A stretch of 64,000 nt of DNA. It comes from Hyalella azteca. Lineage: Eukaryota > Arthropoda > Malacostraca > Amphipoda > Hyalellidae. Each line of letters starts with the position of its first letter. Position 1 is the stretch's first letter. The notes beneath the pieces are model-generated. The model saw only the letters and a list, made by a program, of their open reading frames with translations, did no database searches and was not told where the DNA came from. The translations under genes and the position numbers were made by a program. The stretch spans positions 62,001 through 126,000 of the forward strand of contig NW_025932495.1 of the NCBI RefSeq assembly GCF_000764305.2. The letters are read 5' to 3'. This document shows positions 25,601 to 34,760 of the stretch, one piece after another.

Positions 25601-28600
25601 GGTCCAAATGAATACTTGTACTAAGTTTCATCGAGCTGCGTTCAAGTCTCCGTTCAGCCGTGGTCGAGAAAGAACGCGCGTGCTCGTGGTCCCAAATTTC
25701 TAAATTTTTAACTTTTTACTGTGCCGTTTTCGGAACTCTTTTCGCCTTTTTTTCATGATCCGTGTGAGAGAATAACCAAATTTCAGTAAAGTCAGTAAAA
25801 GAGAGTGCGAATAGAATGAACAAGCCTATAGTGAAAGTGTTTTCATTTTAAATAACGCGGACTCAGTGAGAGTTGCTGCGAGGGTAACGCGTAACTCCTG
25901 GCCCACACGGAACAACACATCCATTGTTTTCGTGCTTACCTTTTTCTAGCCTAGCTCTTCCCATGAAAACTAAGCCGCTGAGATCGCTGCTCTCTGAAAG
26001 CCGCTGCCCTCAAGTCTGTAACAATTTGTAACAAACCAATTTGTACAATTTATACTCAACTTTATTTCGGTTTTTAACGTGTGTTTATCTAGCTCTCGTA
26101 TTTCAAGATGGCTGGTCAGAGAGGAAACAGATTAATTGAGAAGGCGTCCAGTCCTGTTAAACCGAATGCGAAGATCAAATCGTAAAATGAGCGAGAGGAA
26201 ATTTGTAAATTTTGCAAGTTGGTTTCGATTAACTTCAATGACGGTACGGTGGCCTGTGATCATTGCGGGGATATCAACTGCAACAACTGTGCAAAGTTGA
26301 GCAAGACAGACTGCTCGGTTATTCGCAGAAACAAGACTACACTGGTATTGCCAGGACTGCCAACAACCTGCACTTAGCGCTGTAAAAAAGCGAAAAAATT
26401 GTGAAAGAGAAGTGCTCTTTAATGTTTTCTGTCTTTAAGACCGAAATGGAAGAAACCATCAAACAGGAGTTTAAAAGAAAGCCGAAATTGAAGAGAATCA
26501 CAAGAAAGAATTAAGCTTGATGCGTAGCGAATTACACTCGTTACGAAACGAGCTGGTGGAAATGATAGATCATCTGCACAAAACAGAAAGTAGCGATAAC
26601 ACAGAAGGTAAAGGCCGCAAAGATGTCATCTCTGATCTCGCCAACGAGAGCACTCGAGAACTGCTGGATAGAGAGAGAAGAAGACTTAATCTTGTTTGGT
26701 TTCACGTTCCCGAAAGCAATGCTCCAGATGCTGAGTTTATTACTGATTGCTGTGCCAAGGCACTTAACATCGTTGTGAATATAACGGCATGCAAGAGGCT
26801 GCGATCGAAGGACGCTACCGCCTGTAGACCGCTGCTGGTAACTGTGCAGGTCCTCCGCAGGATACAGCCCAGGTCGGACATGTGCTTAAGGCTACGAGAA
26901 AACTAAGTGAATTCCCAGAGTTTAGATCAGTCTTTGTTAAGAAGGATGCTACCCCTTTAGAGAGCAAATTTTCGCAAGAAATGGCAGGAGAGACTCAGGC
27001 GGAAAAACACGGAGACTCGGGTCAACCACTCACGAAGTCAAGATAACACCGGCTGCATACAGTCAGTCAGCGGAGCTGGTAGACAAGTAAGAAGTCATGT
27101 CCATAGATTCAGGCCTGTCAATAATGTAAGAAGTAAACGCATGCATCAAAAAAGTGAATGTGCACAAAAAGATTTAAAATGTTTTTACACGAATTCGGAT
27201 TCTGTTTTGAACAAAAAAAGTGAGCTGCTAACTGTGATCGAAAACGAGTGCATAGACATTATTTGTATTACAGAAACACTCCCTAAAAATCTCGGGGGCA
27301 AAATTGTACCTGTTGAATTTCAGTTGCTAGGTTTTGATTGTTTTCATAACTTAAATGAAGAGCAGTGCAGTAGAAGTGTAGCTTTGTGGGTTAGAACCTC
27401 TTATGGGGCCCAGCAAATCAAGTTATCTGAAAGCCGCTTGCCCTCAGCTAGAGAATCAGTGTGGTGCGAACTTTCATTCAAAGGCAAAGATAGCCTCCTC
27501 ATAGGCGTCGTGTATAGATCACCAGACAGTTCCTCTGATAGCGATAAAGCACTAAACAGTCTTTTAACGAGCATGGCTTTCCGTAGGTCACACACGTTGA
27601 TCGTTGGTGATTTTAATCATCCCGAGCTAGACTGCCATGGACAGATGGATCCTCTACAAGGGATGAGAATCACCCAGCATCCTTGTTCATGGAGTCTGTG
27701 AGAGACTCCTTCCTAGTCCAGCACGTTACTAAGCCAACCCATTATAGAAGTAAACAAACTCCCAATATTTTAGACCTGGTGTTTACTAGTGATGAATCAA
27801 TGTTAGATGAGCTTCGTCACGAGGCTCTATTGGGCAAAAGCCATCAGCAATCGTTGTTTTTCAGACTTAAGTGCTGTACAGAGAAGACGCCTCAAAAGCG
27901 TGAGCGTTTGAATTTTGCGAAAGGCGACTATGATAAACTCCGTGAAGCAGTGAATGTATCGAACTGTATTAAGGACATGAATTTGGCCGAGTCATGGTCA
28001 TTTCTCAAGGACACGGTTATGTCTGCAATTGATGCGTGTGTACCTAAAATTCAGCTTGGTGGAGACAAAAAACTTAGTGGATGAACAGTACAGTTCTAGC
28101 TAAGCTGAAAACAANAACACATCCATGCGACAACATTTCTTCTCGCTTCGAGTCACCGACATGTGGAACAGCCTCCCTAATAGCATCGTTGACGCTCCGA
28201 GTATGAACGCCTACAAGAACAGACTAGACGAAGCTATGCAGGAGCATATATTCAGTCTCAAAATGCCTAGCAAATTACGGACCAGGCAATAAGTCCAGCA
28301 GCTATCTCAATCAATCGTCAGTTATGGGAAGATTGGGTTTCAAAGGCCGGGTCCCTTGTGAATCAAATCACGAAAAATTCAAGAATCGACAACAGGCCAT
28401 GGGCCTGTTGTCAAAAGTAACTTGTCAGGCCCATGGCCAAAGTCAAAAGTAACTTGTCAGTGAACCGTTTTAATATAACAAGATAGCTGCTTGCTCGAAA
28501 TGAGAATCGAGAAAAATGACTCAAATTATTTACGAGTAGAACATAAATAAATATTTTTAACATTCTTGATGCAGGTAACCTATGATTTAACTTGTCACAT

Positions 28601-31107
28601 AGTGGGCACTTATAGAAACCCTATCAAGAAACAGCTCCATAGGCCTTTTCAGGCACCGAAGTCAACGCACCGCTTTGCGTGCCGTCATATAACTCTCATA
28701 GCAGCACCAAGTGATGAGAATCTTTGAAAAAGTATAAGTAGCTTACTGTAATGATACCCAAAGAAGTTGGCCAATTTGAATTCCCATTATCTTTACCAAC
28801 GCAGAATGAGCGACTTGTTTATTATTGAATCTTGACTCTTATTGTCATTTAAATTAAGAACCTCATAATGCACCTATTTAGTAAAACGATTACAGTCATC
28901 GTTTCTAGCTATAGGTAATGATGAAATGATGCGTCATTATGTTATTAGGTTCACAGAAATGATTGCAGCAATCATTGAAGGTTGGATAAGAACACTTGTG
29001 TAATTTCTTAGAAGTGGTCAGAGAAAATTAGAGAATTGAGGATGGCTTTCCATTTGCAGTTTATGTCAATGTGCTGTTCTTTCAGTCGCATTGTCGATGC
29101 AGATGAGACATAATTCTGTTTTATGTATACTGGCAAGGTAATAAAAAGGCCATGCAACAACTCTGACAATATGAGCAAACAATTTTAAATAAATGTCTGC
29201 CTATATCAAAAATAGTTTGATTGGAGGACGATATGCTAGTAGACGATTTCATACCTCTAATGATAAATTCAATAACGGCAGATAACAAGGTAACGTAAAT
29301 CTGCTCATTGAATCCTTTGTAGTCTAAAAATAACTAAGACAAAACTAATTTAATCACAAGTTATATATCAATAATTTTCATTGTGATTTATGAGTTATTC
29401 CTATTTCTTTTGGTTGAAAGTAAACTAGCTCTCAACAGCAAACTTACGAGGAGATTACTCCTAACTGCAAACAAGGTCCCAATTAATGAACAACCAACTG
29501 CTCAAAACAATGTTTACAAAAAAGGACTAATTCGAAGCGAGTTTTCCATGCTTGATGTTAGCTGCAACATTTTATTTATACCCACTTTACCGATGCTACA
29601 TGCATAATAATTTTTAACAGCAAAGAAATTGCAACAAAACATCGCCCTAACAGTAAAGAAGCCATTTCGAACTTCGGCTCCATCCTAGTTCGAACTAGCG
29701 ATGGGGCTTGATTCGAATTTTAAAACGTTCTCTTTGAAGATATGATGAATTTTTATGCCATTTCTTCGATTTTAAAAGATACAATTTTGATTTGCAGCTG
29801 CCCATTCTTCTGGACTCCAAAGTGTCAGCTAATGAAAGTTGAAGAGGATGCTCAATGATAACGATAATCTCTAATGAAATTTGATGCAACCGAATATCCA
29901 ATTTATTACAAACTTAATTTTCAAATTAACTTTTCTTGAAGTAATGACTTCAACCATTCCATAGGCACTTTCTCCAAGTTTGATGGGCTATTTTTCCATA
30001 AAGAGAACTTTATGATCGCATGTTTTCCAATTGTTTAGAGTTATAAGCTAAATGCCTTAAATTATTTCAGCATACGGTATCGACATCCCAGCCACCATCA
30101 GCCAAACTGCAAAGGCAGGTAAGTAAATTATACTGAATTATAAAGGCATTAATTGCACACGGCTTAAGTGAAGTTAAGAGCTACAATCACATATCAAGAA
30201 ATATTAATCGTAAAGCTATGTAAAGTCCTTCATGATGCTTAATTTAAAAAGTTAAGTGAAATATTCAACGTCAGTCATTTTATTTACATATTTTTTTATT
30301 GCAATCGTAGTGATTCATAAGAAAACAGGTTCATTTACGCACGGCTTCTCAGTCTTTGAAGGGAATGTGGGCCGTGGCGGCACAGTGCGAAAACAATGCC
30401 TTTTGAAATTCTCACGAGAAAACGTCTTTTTCGAATTCTCAAGCTTTGGGCTCACCAAAAACAGCTTGCTGAGCAACATCTTCAACAACAGGTGATAATG
30501 CGTGATTAACATAAGATAATTATCTCAAACGCAAGGAAAGATTTGTATTAATGTCAGTTTGGGTCCACAATTCGAATTTTCAACATAACTATAGGAAATA
30601 TTATATGCAATGAAATAATTTTCCGGTTATCCATTTCAACTTTAACGGTAAATTTAGAAAATAAATAGAAAGTAATTTTGGGGTCTGCTAACTGAGGAGG
30701 CCTTTAAATATCTCCTTTAAAATTTCCTAATTAAAATTTCAGAAATCTGACCTCTTGAAGCCACAAATAATCTAGCTGACATCGTTTCAACTTTCAGAAT
30801 TCAGCAGTTGCGAGAAAGCGGTATAGTGGAACGTGAGTTTCTCAGGCGCTTCCGACCGACGTGCGTCGTGTTCAGCCCGAGCCCAGCGGCAAGCGAGGCG
30901 ATTGGTTTGGAAAAACTGGAAGGAATTTTTATAGTCTGGCTCGGTGCGGTGGTGGCTACGTGCATCGTGTTCGCTGTGGAGGTTTGGATCAGCAAAAGAA
31001 CTTCAAAGAAAATTGCGGGTGAGAAAAAGGCTTCGGTTAATCAAGTGGAAAAAATTGTGTCGGATGAACTGCAAGACACACGATCACAGGATGAAGAAAA
31101 GTTATAA
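13031..31107 (+). CDS. ionotropic receptor (IR)-like gene 1, 15 exons, about 1102 aa
   Basis: Predicted ligand-gated cation channel of the IR family (divergent iGluR relatives, usually chemosensory). Exons deduced from splice sites and phase: 13031-13610, 14098-14196, 15568-16187, 16686-16712, 18251-18370, 21078-21195, 21410-21480, 21618-21806, 22879-23037, 23317-23797, 24387-24601, 24757-24865, 30071-30118, 30329-30491, 30798-31107. The sum is 3309 nt, open throughout. Domain order: signal peptide (1-20), acidic tract (about 115-160), N-terminal region, S1 (about 530-608), ligand strand with Arg about 622, TM1 (662-685), hydrophilic insertion, TM2 (about 832-860), S2, TM3 (about 1043-1064), short charged tail. 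The start is chosen because the MGQ/MGN signal peptide is shared with genes 2 and 3. The exact exon 3 acceptor is uncertain (15550 is the alternative). Family assignment is strong; ligand and tissue are unknown. Confidence 0.8.
14098..14196 (+). CDS. IR gene 1 exon 2
   Basis: A 99-nt exon after CCTTCAG, ending at AA|GTAGGT. In the phase set by exon 1 it reads MESLQRSLWAGQVSTYLV and then REATPPPDVSWIPT without stops. It is the N-terminal ectodomain of the receptor. Its 3' part (from 14151) is repeated at 15031 by a tandem duplication. Confidence 0.7.
14151..15919 (+). repeat. tandem duplication of exon 2 tail plus exon 3 head
   Basis: 14151-15030 and 15031-about 15919 are tandem copies of about 880 bp. 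Each holds the 3' end of exon 2, the intron and most of exon 3. The first copy of exon 3 (about 14683-15030) is cut and fused to the exon 2 tail. The fused frame ends at the GTAGGT donor in phase 0, whereas exon 3 needs phase 1. Using the first copy would therefore shift the frame; skipping it restores the plan seen in gene 3. The two copies have several differences, so the event is not brand new. Confidence 0.85.
15568..16187 (+). CDS. IR gene 1 exon 3: hydrophilic ectodomain exon
   Basis: A long polar exon with KLVKDLFPEPALVKEIN, then a Lys-rich segment (KRIQEENQQKRKCKPK) and an ordered end (GVPRTDVAILLVGPQNW, TLAAAGV) before the donor GTAAAT. The last part resembles the hydrophobic strands of an IR N-terminal domain; the middle looks disordered. 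An alternative acceptor is at 15550; both keep the frame. Confidence 0.7.
16686..16712 (+). CDS. IR gene 1 microexon 4 (27 nt)
   Basis: CTCTGCAG precedes a 27-nt phase-0 segment reading IFSNNVLGA, followed by GTGAGT. It is base-identical in gene 3 (58022-58048). It joins exon 3 (AAAGV) to exon 5 (RDTLLVYP) in frame and gives a plausible strand-turn-strand. Because the flanking intron is also conserved, the call rests on splice sites and phase. Confidence 0.6.
17636..18240 (+). repeat. intronic minisatellite ending at the exon 5 acceptor
   Basis: Roughly 18-20-bp units of the type AGAGTGTCATAGATATACGC become, in the last 120 bp, larger units of about 34 bp (GACATTAGCAGAGTGCCATA plus GATATCTCTGCAAA). 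Each large unit contains TTAGCAG and CTGCAAAG acceptor-like words. The true exon 5 acceptor (TTTGCAG at 18244-18250) is the final member of this series. Gene 3 has a shorter version at 59300-59580. Confidence 0.85.
18251..18370 (+). CDS. IR gene 1 exon 5
   Basis: A 120-nt phase-0 exon reading RDTLLVYPTDGEV, TCAKLCPFLPLAVKVGVFG and RTAPQRLQ, ending CAG|GTGACG. Differences between this exon and its gene 3 copy are conservative in this frame but radical in the alternative open frame, supporting the choice. It belongs to the N-terminal domain just before S1. Confidence 0.65.
18534..19842. mobile_element. non-autonomous hAT-type element, copy 1
   Basis: Starts CAGAGCTGGGCAGCGCTAC and ends GTAGCGCGCTACTGCCCACCTCTG-like, matching the CAGAG.TGGGCA termini of hAT elements. 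Both ends are dense in TGTAGCGG subterminal repeats. No transposase frame is visible. The left target copy CCTGTTAG (18526-18533) pairs with CCCGTTAG at 20730-20737, to the right of the second copy. The homologous intron of gene 3 (about 59830-59890) is the empty site. Confidence 0.8.
19259..19511. mobile_element. TTAA-flanked MITE nested in the hAT element
   Basis: The 253-bp insert begins GGGGACCGGCTAACC and ends TAGCCGGTCCCC, giving inverted termini. It sits at TTAA on the left (19255-19258) and CTAA on the right. The second hAT copy has the uninterrupted ATTAAGTAAA at the matching place (about 20581). A related end (GTAGTCGGTCCCC then TTAA) closes another repeat at 37855. Confidence 0.65.
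19843..20729. mobile_element. 39-bp host flank plus hAT-type element, copy 2
   Basis: 19843-19881 repeats the 39 bp of host DNA at 18495-18533. 19882-20729 is then a shorter copy of the same element with the same CAGAGCTGGGCAGCGCTAC start and ACTGCCCACCTCTG end. So flank plus element were duplicated together rather than inserted twice. Confidence 0.8.
21078..21195 (+). CDS. IR gene 1 exon 6
   Basis: ACCGTAG precedes a 118-nt exon, phase 0 in and phase 1 out, reading KYPESARARFQHAV, LTSRGNYSLRTVLYWPRD, then AGAG|GTAGGG. It has no start codon and is easily missed, but it is the piece that reconciles exon 5 (phase 0) with exon 7 (phase 1). It is conserved at 40091-40208 and 60241-60358. It leads directly into S1. 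Confidence 0.75.
21410..21806 (+). CDS. IR gene 1 exons 7-8: S1 ligand-binding half
   Basis: Exon 7 (21410-21480) reads VDDGPFMPSLTELQGVPLKI, the LQG.PL.IA start of the Lig_chan-Glu_bd domain. Exon 8 (21618-21806) reads GGYLGSLIHLIADSANF and then NGSFTGVIGRVQRR, the usual G..I.LI...NF and NGSWTGmIG motifs of IRs. The 137-nt intron between them has no in-frame stop but would shift the frame if retained. Confidence 0.85.
22879..23037 (+). CDS. IR gene 1 exon 9: ligand-contact strand
   Basis: A 159-nt phase-0 exon between TCACCCAG and GAG|GTGAGT. It reads EVDIGLSSFSVLLRQVPAME, then FTAYLRRKTTRFITKVP. The Arg in SVLLR aligns with the ligand alpha-carboxylate-binding Arg of iGluRs, followed by the (D/E)F(S/T) step. 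Keeping that Arg suggests a glutamate-like or carboxylate ligand site, though many IRs bind other ligands. Confidence 0.85.
23317..23797 (+). CDS. IR gene 1 exon 10: TM1 and long hydrophilic insertion
   Basis: The first 24 residues form TM1 (IWLTLAFITGFGFVILAFFI). About 110 charged residues follow (FSTEAETTDGMDY, QTDGQRDYGFGVEHG and so on). Only then does RKVTQYFNWENAGVFLKIIT lead into the pore-end region. In standard IRs the TM1-to-pore segment is short, so this insertion is unusual. It would lie on the cytoplasmic side. It is kept in gene 2 (42848-43328, also 481 nt). Confidence 0.8.
24047..24386 (+). repeat. 41-bp intronic minisatellite before the TM2 exon
   Basis: About eight tandem units of the type CATAAACGTATCTATCCTAC plus CACGCTCGGCACACCTAACC. 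The array abuts the acceptor of exon 11 (CCCACCAG). Gene 2 has a diverged array of the same kind in the same intron (about 43620-44230). Confidence 0.85.
24387..24601 (+). CDS. IR gene 1 exon 11: pore end, TM2, start of S2
   Basis: Reads KTGNLPLSRPVRILLLSTSF, then IYAGSLVAYLSVPRIEPVPE. This corresponds to the QqG..P.S...R of the IR pore end, followed by the SYTANLAAFLT-equivalent gate helix (YAGSLVAYLSV) and the TM2-S2 linker. It is phase 1 in and phase 0 out. Confidence 0.9.
24757..24865 (+). CDS. IR gene 1 exon 12: S2 segment
   Basis: A 109-nt exon after TAACAG reading ETTQSDLSKLRDHAVELNET, then TVQYLLENRRTAIIG before GTCAGC. It is part of the S2 lobe. Confidence 0.8.
25640..28430 (+). mobile_element. 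CR1-like LINE inserted in intron 12 of IR gene 1
   Basis: Absent from the matching intron of gene 2. From 26108 a damaged ORF1 shows a C-x2-C ... C-x2-C ... C-x2-C zinc-binding series (CKFCK, CDHCG, CNNC), then a coiled-coil and RRRLNLVWFHVPES region (26517-26906). 27141-28084 encodes an endonuclease-type domain in two frames: IICITETLPKN, SVWCELSFKGKDSLLIGVVY, RSPDSS, LIVGDFNHPELDC, then NILDLVFTSDESML. After the N at 28115 comes only the C-terminal end: QHFFSLRVTDMWNSLPNSIV, then APSMNAYKNRLDEAM. The RT is missing, lost in the gap or by deletion. Confidence 0.85.
28115..28115. other. single-N assembly gap inside the LINE
   Basis: An N joins the endonuclease part of the LINE to its extreme C-terminus. 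The reverse transcriptase that should lie between (usually well over 1 kb) is not present. Confidence 0.95.
28431..30070 (+). other. remainder of IR gene 1 intron 12
   Basis: This aligns by eye to 46830-48767 of gene 2. No coding content was seen; short open frames here are not conserved between the paralogs. A perfect 11-bp-arm inverted repeat (GACAACAGGCC) lies at 28387-28411 at the LINE 3' flank. Confidence 0.6.
30071..31107 (+). CDS. IR gene 1 exons 13-15: S2 end, TM3, tail
   Basis: Exon 13 (30071-30118) reads AYGIDIPATISQTAKA. Exon 14 (30329-30491) reads GSFTHGFSVFEGN ... KNSLLSNIFNNR. Exon 15 (30798-31107) reads IQQLRESGIVEREFLRRF, then the helix LEGIFIVWLGAVVATCIVFA with VEVWISKR, then a Lys/Glu-rich tail ending in a stop. 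This is the usual IR order: i..l.e.G...k, (L/F)...(F)..L..G, E and a basic stop-transfer. Splice phases 1, 1 and 2 match exactly. Confidence 0.85.
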
Positions 31108-31279
31108 GTGATGATTAAAAATCAGATGAACTAGAAGACTGAAAAGCGATTAGTAGAAAGAGGACGCTTTAACAAAATAATGCGATCAATTAACATTACT
31201 GTTACCAAAATGATCAAGGGTACGTCGGTGACGCATGTCAGTTTGTACTGCAGGTACATGGTGATAAAATAGTTAACGT

Positions 31280-31660
31280 CAAGACTACACATAACACAAC
31301 ATAGTGATGTCGGCGCTAAAGAGTAAGCCTGATGTGGCCTGTCGCCGATTCTTGAACTTTTCGTGACTTCTGCAAAGAAGATACAAAATCGTGTCATTTG
31401 ACCAGATCTTTTCAAGACTGACGATAGTTTGAAATAGCTACTAGACTTTCACCGGGTTCGATATGGTGCTAGGCATTTCAAGTCTGAACATATATTTTTC
31501 CATAGCTTTATCTAGTCTGTTCTTGAACGCGTTCATACACGGAGCGCCAACTATGTAATCAGGGAGGCTGTTCCACATGTCGGTGATTCGAAGCGAGAAG
31601 AAATTTTGTCGGGTGTACAAGTTGCAGCGCAGTTTTTTAGTTTATTGCCGTGGCCCTGGT
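31280..31660 (-). mobile_element. CR1-like LINE C-terminal fragment, antisense
   Basis: On the minus strand, about 31620 down to 31450 reads CTRQNFFSLRITDMWNSLP, then APCMNAFKNRLDKAM, the same C-terminal signature as the LINE at 28130-28290. It is 5' truncated. The flanking DNA (up to about 31280 and from about 31660) is the common 3' flank of the IR genes. Confidence 0.75.
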
Positions 31661-31802
31661 GTTGGTAGCCGCTTTCACTGTGGAAGAGCAGTTGTCCGCA
31701 AGGAATATTACATCCTCGACCATGCCAGTGCCAGCGCTACGTACGCTGAGAACGATAATTAATGTTAATTATTTTCAGAATGCCAATGTTGGTGTAAACG
31801 TA

Positions 31803-34760
31803 ATCAAGATGACCTTATGACCTTATGATGAGTTTGGGACTTTCTAGTCCCCTGTCACGCTAATTCGCCGCCTTCGTCGTCCTCTGTCTCCGAGTCGTTC
31901 GTTGCAAGGCTGATCGCCCTCCCTCTGGTCGAGATGTAACGCTGGACTTGTTCCGTCAATTTGCCCTACTTTGGGCCAGCTGATGCAAGATGCTGACGCT
32001 TTTCACTTGCTGAGGGAAGTTTCCCATAAATGAATAATCAGGAATCTTTCTCAACCAATTGTCTAGTCGTCTCTTGAATTTGGTGGCAACTCACAATCCA
32101 AGGGCAACTCACATCCTCAGCACTCTAGGCAAGGCATCAAAGAGCCTCGGTCCTGCCACGGACAGTGATCACTTACGAAGAATCTGTACTCTGGCCGCGG
32201 CTCAGTTAGTAAATGGGGGAATCCTATAGTCTTCCCCTCCTTTCGATGTAATATATCACTATTCTGGAGTTCTCATTCTCAAAATCTTGAGCCAGTCCGG
32301 TTATCTTCCAAGTGTACAGTATGATGTACCTCTCTCTTCTCCTCTCGAGTGAGTACAGTCCCAAGTGTTTCAATCTTCCACAGTAGTCCAGCTCCAGCTC
32401 CTTCATACTGCTAATCCAGGACGTGAAGGTCCGCTGGACTGACTTCAGTTTCCGCGCCGCTCCCGCCTTGGGCAGCGGACTCCCCGCCGCTCCCAAAGTT
32501 GGCAGCAATACTCAAGTTTTGTGAGCGTGAGGGCTCTGAAGAGTGTAATCCCTAGTGCTGCTTCTCTGGTTCGAAATGTCCGGCAGATCCATCCCATCCG
32601 ATGCCTGCTTCGCGCGACTACTTCCTCGATGTGATCATCGAACGCCGCTTTGGTACCATCAACAAACCGAGATCTCGAATTAGTTTCTTCTCCTCAATTA
32701 CTGTGTTATCTGATGCCAAGTAGCGATGTGGCATCCCGGTCTCTTTGCGGACTCTGTATCTCATTACTTCGAACTTGATGCCGTTGAACTGCATATTGTT
32801 CAATAGGGCCTAATCGTAGGTTGTCGACAAGTTATCCTGTAACCTCTTGCAATCCAAGTCATCTGTGATCTTCATCAGCACTCTTTCATCGTTCGCAAAA
32901 GACGATGTAGATGCGTGGGTAAGCTCGGAGTCGATATGGGCAATGTGGATGAGGAAGAGGATCGGTCCAAGCACTGAGCCATTTGGAAGACCGTTTTTCA
33001 CCCTCGCTTTAGTGTTTCCAATTGCGACAGCTTAATTTGTACTCTAGCAGTAAGGACGTTGTAAATCCACCTTTGCAGGCTTCCTCCTACCCCCAACAGC
33101 CTCAGATTTCTGAAGAGCAGCCCATGGTCAACTTTGTCAAAAGCTTTAGCAAAGTCCAGATAAACTACGTCCACGCCAGCTCCCTCCTCCAGCTGAGCCA
33201 CAAGGCGATGATGGTGCTCCAGTAAATGTGACAAACAGGAACGATTAAGTCAGAAACCATGTTGTCCATTATTATACAGGTCAGCCTCTTCCATATACTG
33301 GGAAAAGCCTCCTGGCTACTACCTTTTCAAATACCTTGATCACATGTGAGGTCAAGGTCACAGGTCTGTAAATTTAGGGTCTATCCTTCGAATTTCCTTT
33401 GTGAATTGACGTAATCAGTCCCACTTTGAGGCCCACAGGGATAATTCCCTCCGTCATCGAGGCTTTCCAGAGCATTGTGCTTCCCTTCAGTGCTCCCATC
33501 ACACTTCTTCAGGTGCACTGCCTGAACTCCATCGGGTCCTGGTGCTGAAAACGTCGCCAGTTCTTTGATACTCATATTTATATCTTCTGGTCTAAACTCA
33601 ATGTTCTCCAACCCCCTACCGCCTTGCAGCTTCTGGAGAACTTCAATTTCATTCTCCTCTCTTGAGTAGCGGGGTTACTGAACACTGAACTCACACATGC
33701 CATGGTCATCTCCGACAAAGACTTCGTTATCCTTCAGCGGGTCCACTGGCATTTTTATTTTAGCCTTGGACTGAGCGTATTTAAAAACATACTTGGGGTT
33801 TTCTCAAATGACCTTAAACACTCGCTCATCAGTAGCTTGTTCTTCCATCCAGTGCTAGTCCTCTGATTTCGATTCCCTTGTGCAAATCTACTAGCTTCTG
33901 TCTCCTCAGTTGACTTTGGATTCAACTTTTTGTTTATTTAATAGCTTTCGTTTTCTCGTGAGGATTCGTCGGTCTCCCGGAAGGCTGCGGACTTTGGGGC
34001 CTGTTTTTCTCGAGGTATGACGTACACATAACTGTGCTAGTTTCTCACATAGTTTTGTGTAGATTCCCTCAGCATTCATATCATGAAACTATTCTCTCCA
34101 TTCGATTTCGTAAATTTCATACCAAATTGCCAGTCAATCCGTTATTCGATGGTGGAAGTTAAGTCCTGCCAGTCCCTCTTGGGGTATAGACCTGGGCTGG
34201 GATTCAATTCCAATTATTGTATCCACCATCACTTAGCGATGATCAGAAGGTGAGGTCGATGTAGATTCCCTCAGCATTCATATCATGAAACTATTCTCTT
34301 AATTCGATTTCGTAAATTTCATACCAAATTGCCAGTCAATCCGTTATTCGATGGTGGAAGTTAAGTCCTGCCAGTCCCTCTTGGGGTATAGACCTGGGCT
34401 GGGATTCAATTCCAATTATTGTATCCACCATCACTTAGCGATGATCAGAAGGTGAGGTCGGGTCAACCCGAACGTCAACCACCATTCTTTCATTACTAGT
34501 GAAGAAGAGATGGTGGATATTGTGTTTCCTTGTCGACAGCCGCACTTGGTGACTGAGCAAGTGTTCCGCAGCAAACTTCACTAGTGTGGGCTTATTGACT
34601 TCTGTCGCGGTCATCGATCTCTAAGCCGCCAGGGCTTGTTCAATGGATACGTGGGAGACTTAAGTTCCCCCCAAATATCAACCTGGGGGCTGGATCACCT
34701 AGTTCAGCCACCCTGGTCTCTATTTCCTTAAGGGTTTTGTTAAAATTTTACGGTGGATGC
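31803..34760 (-). mobile_element. CR1-like LINE, endonuclease end plus reverse transcriptase, antisense
   Basis: On the minus strand, from about 34700: GDINLP-type start, RKHNIHHLFFTSNERMV and PTSPSDHR (endonuclease end). Then about 33560 SAPGPDGVQAVHLKK, 33170 VDVVYLDFAKAFDKVDH, 32990 NGLPNGSVLGPILFLIHI and SFANDERVL at the catalytic box. Then about 32780 MQFNGIKFEVMRY with EEKKLIRDLG, and about 32350 KHLGLYSLERRRERYIILYT. Frameshifts and a mutated (Y/F)ADD make it dead. The 3' end carries CATAAGGT octamer repeats (31803-31826), a CR1-type feature. A 202-bp direct duplication sits at 34059-34460. Gene 3's flank (about 63240) is the empty site. Confidence 0.85.

Noticed and set aside
34059..34460. 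202-bp direct duplication in the antisense LINE as a separate element
   Set aside because: It lies wholly inside the LINE endonuclease region and is explained by a simple tandem duplication.
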